DNA of 64,000 nucleotides, from NCBI RefSeq assembly GCF_030540775.2, contig NZ_CP141266.1:151501-215500 (forward strand), read 5' to 3'. The notes beneath the pieces were generated by a model. The model ran no database searches and was not told the DNA's origin. It saw nothing but the letters and a program-made list of their open reading frames with translations. The position numbers were made by a program, and so were the translations under genes. Source of the stretch: Flavivirga abyssicola (GTDB taxonomy: Bacteria; Bacteroidota; Bacteroidia; Flavobacteriales; Flavobacteriaceae). Shown here piece by piece: positions 44,499 through 51,060 of this stretch (its first letter is position 1; every line of letters starts with the position of its first letter).

Positions 44499-45082
44499 AA
44501 AAATGCACTAACTTCAACAACATCTCCTACCTGCATCGAGTTAATATGAATAGTCCCTACTCGAACGCGTACCAAACGTAATGTAGGAAAGCCAACTGCC
44601 GAAGTCATTTTTCGCACCTGCCTAAACTTACCTTCATTTAAGATTATAGACACCCAAGATGTTGGGCCATGCCTATCATCCCTGATTTTTTGTGATCGCT
44701 TTGGTAAATCTGGAAGCTCATTTAATCTGGAAGCTTTACAGGGTCTGGTTTGATATTTTTTACCATCAAAACCAATTTCCACTCCTGCTTTTAATAGATT
44801 GATGGCTTCATCTGTAATAGTACCGTCTACCTGTGCATAATATTCTTTTTCTACTTTTTGACTATTAACAAAATCACTCGTTTTACCATCGGTAGTCAAT
44901 AATAATAATCCTTCTGATTTTTCATCTAATCTACCAATAGCCATGATTCCCTTAGGAAAATCATACAGTAGTCCTAAGAACTTTTTCGACTGCTGTTTTG
45001 AATCATGACTTTTAAACTGACTTAAATAACCATAGGGTTTATAAATTACAAAATGTCGATGCTCGCTTTTAGATACTTCCAT
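44495..45082 (-). CDS. 23S rRNA pseudouridine synthase (RluE/RsuA type)
   Basis: This 195-aa RsuA-family pseudouridine synthase lacks an S4 domain. The catalytic Asp53 lies in GRLDEKSEGLLLLTTDG. The C-terminal motif (NEGKFRQVRKMTSAVGFPTLRLVRVRVG) is typical of RluE-like enzymes that modify 23S rRNA. It overlaps the end of topB by 14 bp and so is translated from the same mRNA. Confidence 0.92.
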   Translation of the reverse strand: MEVSKSEHRHFVIYKPYGYLSQFKSHDSKQQSKKFLGLLYDFPKGIMAIGRLDEKSEGLLLLTTDGKTSDFVNSQKVEKEYYAQVDGTITDEAINLLKAGVEIGFDGKKYQTRPCKASRLNELPDLPKRSQKIRDDRHGPTSWVSIILNEGKFRQVRKMTSAVGFPTLRLVRVRVGTIHINSMQVGDVVEVSAFF

Positions 45083-47372
45083 TTAAAATACTGTGAACGA
45101 GTTCTTTGGTTGGTTTCTGTCCATTTATTTTAGCTCTTACGGCATCAAAAGTCATTTTAAAATCACATCCAGATTTATAATCACTGCACCCATATGCTGT
45201 ACTACCTTTAAGAACAGTTCCTTTTTTGCATTTTGGACAAGTTAATTCTTCTGGTTTTGTTTTCACCGAAGTATTTGAAGTCTTTTTGGGTTCTAATTTC
45301 AGATTAAAATGTTCATCAAAACGAAGCAAACCTTCTACTTTACCAGAATCTGTTTTAAAACCTTTTAAATTAACTGTAGACCCTTTTTGAAGCAATCTAA
45401 TATACTGTTTTTCAGAAATCTTTTTATCAGCATAACTAAAAGGGATCACAAAATGACACCCCGATTTGTACCCACTACAACCATAAGCTGTTTTTCCTTT
45501 TATAATATGTCCTTTTTTACATTTTGGACAGGTTTCTGCCGTAATACCTGCTGCTGCTTTTTTTACTGCCTTGGCTTCCCTATTTTTCACGGTTACGGCA
45601 TGAGATATATTAGCACGCTTTGTTTCGCTTCTCACCTCATATACCAGAGCATCCACCATACGTTTCATATTCTTTATAAACGCTCCTGCACTGAACGCTC
45701 CTTTTTCAATGTCTTTTAGTTGCTTTTCCCAAGACCCTGTGAGTTCTGCAGATTTTAATAAATTGTTTTGAATCGTATCTATAAGCTGCATCCCAGTAAC
45801 GGTAGGCAAGACCTGCTTTTTATTACGTTTTATATATTTTCTTTTAAAAAGGGTTTCAATAATATTGGCACGTGTTGACGGTCTTCCAATACCATTTTCT
45901 TTCATCAATTCACGCATATCTTCATCATCCACTTGCTTACCCGCTGTTTCCATAGCACGTAATAAAGAAGCCTCTGTAAATTGGTTAGGTGGTTTGGTTT
46001 CTTTTTCTAAAAACGAAGGTTCATGTGGACCTTTTTCTCCTTTAACAAACGATGGTAATAATTTATCCTTTGTCGTACTGGATGCAGTCGAAGTATCAAA
46101 AACGACACGCCACCCTTTCTCTAAAATCTCTTTTCCTGTTGTTTTAAAAGACACATCTGCAACCTTACCAATAACGGAAGTATTAGCCACCAAACAATCG
46201 TCATAAAAAACCGCTATAAAACGTTTTACTATAATATCGTAAACTTGTTGTTGGTTATATTGTAAATTAATCTGAATCCCTGTTGGGATGATAGCATGGT
46301 GATCGGTTACTTTTTTATCGTTAAAAACTTTGGCCGATTTCTTTATTTTTTTTCCTAAAAGTGGTTGTGTTAATTTTGAATAGTTTGTCAGCTTTTGAAG
46401 AATACCTGATACTTTTGGATATATATCGGTTGGTAAAAAAGTGGTATCTACTCTAGGGTACGTAACGACTTTTTGCTCATATAATTTCTGAACAATCTTT
46501 AAGGTTTCATCTGCCGAAAATCCAAACTTCGTATTACAATACACTTGCAATCCTGTTAAATCGAAAAGCTTTGGTGCATATTCCTTTCCTTTTTTCTTTG
46601 TAATAGATTCTATTTCAAAATCGCTCTCCTTTACTTTATTCGCTAGTGCCTCTCCATCTTCCTTTTTCAAAAAACGCCCCTCTTCGTAACTAAACAAAGT
46701 ATCCCGATACAAGGTCTGCAATTCCCAATATGGTTGGGGTTTAAAATTTTCAATCTCTTTAAATCGATTAACAACCATCGCCAATGTTGGAGTTTGTACC
46801 CGACCAACTGACAATACCTGCTTATAACCTCCATGTTTTACGGTGTACAATCTGGTAGCATTCATTCCAAGTAGCCAATCTCCAATAGCCCTGGAAAATC
46901 CCGCGTAATATAAATTGTCGTAATCTTCAGCAGGTTTTAAATTTTCAAACCCCTCTTTGATAGCCTCTGTCGTTAATGAAGAAATCCATAGACGTTTTAC
47001 TTCGCCTTTATAATTGGCTTCATTCATAACCCAACGCTGAATCAATTCACCTTCCTGACCTGCATCCCCACAATTTATAACCACATCTGCTTTATCAAAT
47101 AAACTTTTTACAATTTTAAATTGCTTTTGTATCCCTGAATTAGAAACAACTTTCGTTTCAAATTTTTCGGGCAACATGGGGAGGTTATTTAAATCCCAGC
47201 TTTTCCAATATGGTTTATAATCGTTGGGCTCTTTTAATGTACATAAATGTCCAAAAGTATAAGTCACTGCATAACCATTGCCTTCATAATAACCATCACG
47301 TTTAGAATTAGCTCCTAAAACAGAAGCTATTTCGCGTGCTACACTTGGTTTTTCGGCAATACAGACTTTCAC
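45069..47372 (-). CDS. topB: DNA topoisomerase III
   Basis: This 767-aa type IA topoisomerase begins with a Toprim domain (CIAEKPSVAREIA... NCGDAGQEGELI). The catalytic Tyr305 lies in VTYPRVDTTFLP. The C-terminus has two zinc-ribbon repeats (CPKCKKG...YGCSGYKSGC and CPKCKKG...YGCSDYKSGC). It starts at GTG. It decatenates DNA. In flavobacteria it is usually chromosomal, and here it is coupled to an rRNA pseudouridine synthase. Confidence 0.96.
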   Translation of the reverse strand: MKVCIAEKPSVAREIASVLGANSKRDGYYEGNGYAVTYTFGHLCTLKEPNDYKPYWKSWDLNNLPMLPEKFETKVVSNSGIQKQFKIVKSLFDKADVVINCGDAGQEGELIQRWVMNEANYKGEVKRLWISSLTTEAIKEGFENLKPAEDYDNLYYAGFSRAIGDWLLGMNATRLYTVKHGGYKQVLSVGRVQTPTLAMVVNRFKEIENFKPQPYWELQTLYRDTLFSYEEGRFLKKEDGEALANKVKESDFEIESITKKKGKEYAPKLFDLTGLQVYCNTKFGFSADETLKIVQKLYEQKVVTYPRVDTTFLPTDIYPKVSGILQKLTNYSKLTQPLLGKKIKKSAKVFNDKKVTDHHAIIPTGIQINLQYNQQQVYDIIVKRFIAVFYDDCLVANTSVIGKVADVSFKTTGKEILEKGWRVVFDTSTASSTTKDKLLPSFVKGEKGPHEPSFLEKETKPPNQFTEASLLRAMETAGKQVDDEDMRELMKENGIGRPSTRANIIETLFKRKYIKRNKKQVLPTVTGMQLIDTIQNNLLKSAELTGSWEKQLKDIEKGAFSAGAFIKNMKRMVDALVYEVRSETKRANISHAVTVKNREAKAVKKAAAGITAETCPKCKKGHIIKGKTAYGCSGYKSGCHFVIPFSYADKKISEKQYIRLLQKGSTVNLKGFKTDSGKVEGLLRFDEHFNLKLEPKKTSNTSVKTKPEELTCPKCKKGTVLKGSTAYGCSDYKSGCDFKMTFDAVRAKINGQKPTKELVHSILNGSI

Positions 47373-47561
47373 TTATCCTTTTTTTAATTTTAAATTATGA
47401 TGTGCAAAATAGGAATTTTGACCTGATTTTTGAAGTGGAGTTATCAGGAGTTATTAACGATAGGCTTGCCACCATTTTATTAAAAATAAGAAATGAAATA
47501 CAAGTTCTCAGGCAATTTTCTTAGTTTCTCTACAAATTAATGAAAAAGCGCCTTTTCAAGA

Positions 47562-47675
47562 ATGAAAAAATCTGTTTATGTCATAATACTACTATGCTTC
47601 AATATATATTATAGTTTCGGTCAGATAAGTATTGGAACAACTTTACACTTCAAAAAGTTAACCATTACATTATGA
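47562..47675 (+). pseudogene. Remnant of a secreted or outer-membrane protein gene
   Basis: An ATG at 47562 opens 37 codons that read as a typical flavobacterial signal peptide (KKSVYVIILLCFNIYYSFGQ). They continue ISIGTTLHFKKL and then hit TGA. The segment after the signal peptide resembles the first strand of a small beta barrel. No continuation is visible downstream. It looks like the 5' stub of a gene lost when the accessory island arrived, though a chance frame cannot be excluded. Confidence 0.4.
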
Positions 47676-47739
47676 ATCTAGGTTTAAAAAAAATTATACA
47701 TATGAATCAAAAAAATTTGCATTATGAACGTAGGTTCAT
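47668..47739. promoter_or_regulatory. Repeated operator-like site before the DUF134 gene
   Basis: CATTATGAATCTAGGTTT (47668-47685) and CATTATGAACGTAGGTTC (47720-47737) are direct repeats with three differences, set 52 bp apart, about five helical turns. The second contains ATGAAC-GTAG-GTTCAT (47724-47739), a perfect 6-bp inverted repeat. A half site, ATGAATCA, lies between them at 47702. It is probably the binding site of the DUF134 regulator. Confidence 0.6.
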
Positions 47740-47779
47740 TATATTTACTGAGATAAAAAAACACTTAAAAAACTAATAA

Positions 47780-48187
47780 ATGCCACGTCCAAAAAAGAAA
47801 AGAAAAGTTAATAATCCACCGAAAATGCACGGCTTTAAACCATTTGGAATTGCATTTTGTGACACAGAGCATATTATCATACAATATGACGAATATGAAA
47901 CGATTAAATTAGTTATTTATGATGATCTTCAGCAAGATGTAGCAGCAGATCGGATGGAGGTTTCACGACCTACACTTACTAGGGTTTACAATAGTGCTTT
48001 AAAAAAAATAGCGCAGGCGTTTGTGGAAGGTAAATCAATTTTAATCAAAGGTGGCAATTTCGAGTTTGAAAAAGATTGGTATAAGTGCAAAAGATGTTTT
48101 AAACTAATTGCAGGTATTGAAAATCACACAAAATGTGGTGATTGCCCTGCTTATAACATAGGTGAATTAGTAAATTTAAATGAATAA
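47780..48187 (+). CDS. DUF134-family DNA-binding protein
   Basis: This 135-aa protein has the DUF134 layout: a basic MPRPKKKRK start, a sigma-4-like HTH in the middle (YDDLQQDVAADRMEVSRPTLTRVYNSALKKIAQAF) and a C-terminal CxxC pair (CKRCF, CGDCP) that may bind a metal or Fe-S cluster. It is the first gene of the island's upstream unit. It lies 3 bp before DUF5320 and probably regulates the unit through the repeated site at 47668-47739. Confidence 0.92.
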   Translation: MPRPKKKRKVNNPPKMHGFKPFGIAFCDTEHIIIQYDEYETIKLVIYDDLQQDVAADRMEVSRPTLTRVYNSALKKIAQAFVEGKSILIKGGNFEFEKDWYKCKRCFKLIAGIENHTKCGDCPAYNIGELVNLNE

Positions 48188-48190
48188 GTT

Positions 48191-48370
48191 ATGCCAAATT
48201 TAGATCATAAGGGTCCTGAAAATTTAGGCCCAAAAACCGGAATGAAATTGGGGAAATGTAGAAAGACAAAATCGGATAACATTGAATACCCTGAACACAG
48301 ACCTTTTGGAAAAAGGAGACGAAAAAAATTAAATTACGACAAGATAACACGATTTAATTTCAAAAGATGA
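48191..48370 (+). CDS. DUF5320-family small protein (59 aa)
   Basis: This short gene encodes 59 aa with the DUF5320 pattern. It has a Gly/Pro-rich start (MPNLDHKGPENLGPKTGMKLGKC) and a very basic C-terminus (GKRRRKKLNYDK). The stop overlaps the next start as ATGA (48367-48370), so it is translationally coupled to the NifX-like gene. In anaerobes such proteins are typically next to DUF134 and dinitrogenase iron-molybdenum cofactor proteins, as here. Confidence 0.85.
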   Translation: MPNLDHKGPENLGPKTGMKLGKCRKTKSDNIEYPEHRPFGKRRRKKLNYDKITRFNFKR

Positions 48371-48756
48371 AAAAAATAGCTGTACCAATAACAAGAAATA
48401 ATCAGATAGAAGAACATTTTGGGCATTGTGAGTTTTATGAAATTTATACTTTTTCTAATACTAACGAAGTTTTAGATGTACAATTATTAAAGTCAGAGCA
48501 AGGTTGTGTATGTAAATCAAATTTTATCAGTCTTTTAGAAAATGAAGGTGTAACATTGATGCTTTCTGATGGCATTGGCAATAACGCAATTAATAAATTA
48601 AATAATGCTGGTATTGAAATAATACGAGGTTGTTCAGGTAGTTCTGCAGAGGTGATCTTACAATTTATTGAAGGAGAAATTTCTGATAGTGATATAAGTT
48701 GTTTAAAGCATGCTCAACATCATGGAGATGGACATAACCATGTATGTGATCATTAG
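48367..48756 (+). CDS. NifX/NifB-type iron-molybdenum cofactor-binding protein
   Basis: This 129-aa protein is of the dinitrogenase Fe-Mo cofactor biosynthesis family. It has MKKIAVPITRNNQIEEHFGHCEFYEIY at the start and IGNNAINKLNNAGIEIIRGCSG in the middle. The C-terminus is rich in His and Cys (CLKHAQHHGDGHNHVCDH), suited to metal binding. No nitrogenase genes are near, so the role is probably metal-cluster handling of another kind. It forms an operon with DUF134 and DUF5320. Confidence 0.9.
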   Translation: MKKIAVPITRNNQIEEHFGHCEFYEIYTFSNTNEVLDVQLLKSEQGCVCKSNFISLLENEGVTLMLSDGIGNNAINKLNNAGIEIIRGCSGSSAEVILQFIEGEISDSDISCLKHAQHHGDGHNHVCDH

Positions 48757-48974
48757 CCTAAACTCACAGAAAATATGAGTGTTTCTTTTAACTACATTTT
48801 TAAGTTATTTTATTTGAATTCATTCATGAAATCAGAGGCAACATTAACAAAAATTCTATTAGTCTATAATGCTTGTAAACTAAAATATACTTACAAAACA
48901 ACGTTTACTCCTTCTAATAAAATTAAATACTTAGTACAGTTTTGAGTTAAATACGAGTAAATAAAACTTAGATA

Positions 48975-49610
48975 ATGAATGACAGAGGCACAAATATTTT
49001 GCAAGGAGAAAGGGTTAAACTTCCAACCCAATATGGTCACTTTGAGCTTATTCCATTTCAAGAGAAATTAAATGGACTTGAACATATGGCACTGATTAAA
49101 GGAAACTTGACATCAAATGATACCATTCTAACACGAATTCACTCTGCTTGTGCAACTGGAGATTTATTTGGCTCATTAAAATGCGATTGCGGAGAACAAT
49201 TAATTCAAGCTATGAAAATAATTGAGAACAACGGAAATGGAATAATCGTGTATTTGCAACAAGAAGGCAGGGGAATTGGTCTTATGAATAAAATGAAGGC
49301 TTATAAACTGCAAGAACATGGCATGGACACAATAGAAGCTAACTTACACTTAGGGTTTGCCCCAGATGAGAGGGAATATCAAATAGGAGCCGAAATTCTT
49401 ATTTCTCTTGGTGTAAAGAAAGTGAAATTACTGACTAATAACCCTGAGAAAATTCTTGGATTGGAACAAAACGGAATTCAAGTTGATGAACGTATTCCTC
49501 TAATAGTACAATCAAACCCATTTAACATAGAGTACTTAGACACAAAAAGAAATCGTATGGGTCACCAGTTAAATGAAGAAAAAATGAAAATTCAATATTA
49601 TGATAACTGA
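48975..49610 (+). CDS. ribA: GTP cyclohydrolase II
   Basis: It converts GTP to 2,5-diamino-6-ribosylamino-4-pyrimidinone 5'-phosphate. The zinc cysteines Cys59, Cys70 and Cys72 (CATGDLFGSLKCDC) keep the spacing of E. coli RibA. The catalytic segment YLQQEGRGIGL is intact. It is a stand-alone cyclohydrolase without the RibB domain and is not next to rib genes. It heads a five-gene run whose other members are not riboflavin enzymes, so it may supply a different pathway. I see no FMN riboswitch upstream. Confidence 0.95.
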   Translation: MNDRGTNILQGERVKLPTQYGHFELIPFQEKLNGLEHMALIKGNLTSNDTILTRIHSACATGDLFGSLKCDCGEQLIQAMKIIENNGNGIIVYLQQEGRGIGLMNKMKAYKLQEHGMDTIEANLHLGFAPDEREYQIGAEILISLGVKKVKLLTNNPEKILGLEQNGIQVDERIPLIVQSNPFNIEYLDTKRNRMGHQLNEEKMKIQYYDN

Positions 49611-50019
49611 CATATTTGAATTAAGACCCCGATATGGAGAAGTAGACCAAATGGGATATGTGTATCATGCCAATTACGTTACATATTGCCACCAGTCTCG
49701 TACTGAGTTATTACGCAAATTAGGGATAAACGATAGTAAACTTGAAAAGAACCATATCATGTTACCAGTAATTTCGTTTGAAATTATTTATAAAAAGCCT
49801 GCTCATTACGATGAACTTATTACAATACAAACAACTATTAAGGAATTACCAAAGGTTCGCTTTAATTTCGAATTTGAAATAAAAAATGAACAAAACACGC
49901 TTTTAAGCAAAGCAAAATCAACTGTTGTTTTTGTAGATAGTCAGTCACGTTTGCCAATTAACATACCTTATTTTGTTGAGAATGCACTTAAACCTCATTT
50001 TAAAAGTGTTTGTGTATGA
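49600..50019 (+). CDS. Acyl-CoA thioesterase (hotdog, YbgC-like)
   Basis: This 139-aa hotdog-fold thioesterase of the 4-hydroxybenzoyl-CoA/YbgC type has the active-site motif VDQMGYVYHANYVTYCHQSRTELLRKLG, with Asp16 and YHANY. The closing strand is LLSKAKSTVVFVD. It overlaps ribA by 11 bp and the next gene by 4 bp, so the three are co-translated. It would hydrolyse an acyl- or aryl-thioester; its substrate in this cluster is unknown. Confidence 0.9.
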   Translation: MITDIFELRPRYGEVDQMGYVYHANYVTYCHQSRTELLRKLGINDSKLEKNHIMLPVISFEIIYKKPAHYDELITIQTTIKELPKVRFNFEFEIKNEQNTLLSKAKSTVVFVDSQSRLPINIPYFVENALKPHFKSVCV

Positions 50020-50798
50020 AATTAATTGTACTTACTGAAAATTGCGCAGGATCCGGTTTTTTTGCAGAACATGGACTATCTTATATAATTGAATATAAAG
50101 ATGATAAGATTTTGTTCGACACAGGACACTCAGATATCTTTATTAAAAACGCCAAAATACTTGGTATTGATATCCAAAAAGAAATTAACACGGTTATTCT
50201 TAGCCATGGCCATTGGGATCATGGAAATGGGCTACAATATATTGATAATAAAACTTTAATTACCCATCCAGGTGTTTTTATTAAACGGTTCAGAAAGAAT
50301 GATAATTCAAATATTGGACTAAAACTAAGCAAAAACGATTTTGAGCAAAAGTTTAAGTTGATTCTCAAAAAAGAACCTTATTATATTTCAGACAATATTG
50401 TTTTTCTGGGACAAATACCCAGGCTAAATGATTATGAGTCAAAAACAACTCTTTTTTTAGATGAATTAGGCAAGCCTGATTTTGTAATTGATGATTCGGC
50501 AATTGCTGTTATTCAGAATAACGAGCTCATAGTAATTACTGGATGCTCTCACTCGGGCGTTTGTAACATTATTGAATATGCCCGCAAAGTAACAGGTATC
50601 AACAAAATAAAAACTGTAATTGGTGGTTTTCATTTAAAGCACAAAAACCGCCAAACTAAGGATACTGTAAATTTTCTGAAAAAATACGACATAGCGAAAA
50701 TTTATCCATCGCATTGTACCGAATTCCCTGCTCTTGTTGCTTTTTATGAACATTTTAATATCGAACAATTAAAAACAGGAATGATTTTAAATTTCTAA
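50016..50798 (+). CDS. COG1237-type metallo-beta-lactamase-fold protein
   Basis: This roughly 260-aa protein has the metal motif SHGHWDHGNGL, further ligand regions (TGCSHSGVCNIIEYA, IGGFHLKH) and the C-terminal PSHCTEFPAL. These are the marks of the COG1237 group related to archaeal dihydropterin-ribofuranosylaminobenzene phosphate synthase. The ATG at 50016 overlaps the thioesterase stop (ATGA). The family is common in anaerobes and archaea. Next to a GTP cyclohydrolase it suggests pterin- or pyrimidine-type chemistry; this is inference. Confidence 0.88.
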   Translation: MKLIVLTENCAGSGFFAEHGLSYIIEYKDDKILFDTGHSDIFIKNAKILGIDIQKEINTVILSHGHWDHGNGLQYIDNKTLITHPGVFIKRFRKNDNSNIGLKLSKNDFEQKFKLILKKEPYYISDNIVFLGQIPRLNDYESKTTLFLDELGKPDFVIDDSAIAVIQNNELIVITGCSHSGVCNIIEYARKVTGINKIKTVIGGFHLKHKNRQTKDTVNFLKKYDIAKIYPSHCTEFPALVAFYEHFNIEQLKTGMILNF

Positions 50799-50799
50799 A

Positions 50800-51015
50800 A
50801 TGCTATCTAATCAAATAATCACAAACTCCATTAGAATAATTCACACACTTTTTGATGATCTTAAAAGCATACCTATTAACAATAAAAACTTTAAAGAACA
50901 TGGCGGAAAAAGATATACAAGTCATGAAATAAATCATGTTTTTAATGAAACAGAATTGGTAGGTTTGCATGTTTGTATAAAATCTAATGTTAAAAGAAGA
51001 ACAAAGTTTATTTAG
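50800..51015 (+). CDS. Small protein of unknown function (71 aa)
   Basis: It starts 1 bp after the stop of the MBL gene, and the frame is in a tight run of co-directional genes. The protein is polar with a His/Glu-containing centre (HGGKRYTSHEINHVFNETE) and a basic tail (SNVKRRTKF). It has no signal peptide, and I recognise no family. It could be a small accessory subunit or carrier-like protein. It might also be the decayed start of a larger gene. Confidence 0.55.
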   Translation: MLSNQIITNSIRIIHTLFDDLKSIPINNKNFKEHGGKRYTSHEINHVFNETELVGLHVCIKSNVKRRTKFI

Positions 51016-51060
51016 CTTTTATAAAAGAGGAAGCTCTGATTAATTATAATTAAAATATTT

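Larger units (their letters stand above)
47373..47779. other. Intergenic region upstream of the accessory island
   Basis: This 407-bp region lies between divergent topB and DUF134. It holds a truncated secreted-protein remnant (47562-47675) and a repeated operator-like site (47668-47739). No TAnnTTTG box with a good -33 is evident. Confidence 0.5.

Noticed and set aside
47336-47524. 62-codon plus-strand frame upstream of the island
   Set aside because: It overlaps the start of topB on the other strand and shows no family features or translation signals.
48367-48756. Evidence of nitrogen fixation
   Set aside because: The NifX/NifB-like fold alone does not imply nitrogenase. No nifHDK or related genes are present in the window.
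48757-48974. FMN riboswitch before ribA
   Set aside because: The 218-bp gap lacks the conserved G-rich and multi-stem RFN pattern; nothing recognisable is present.
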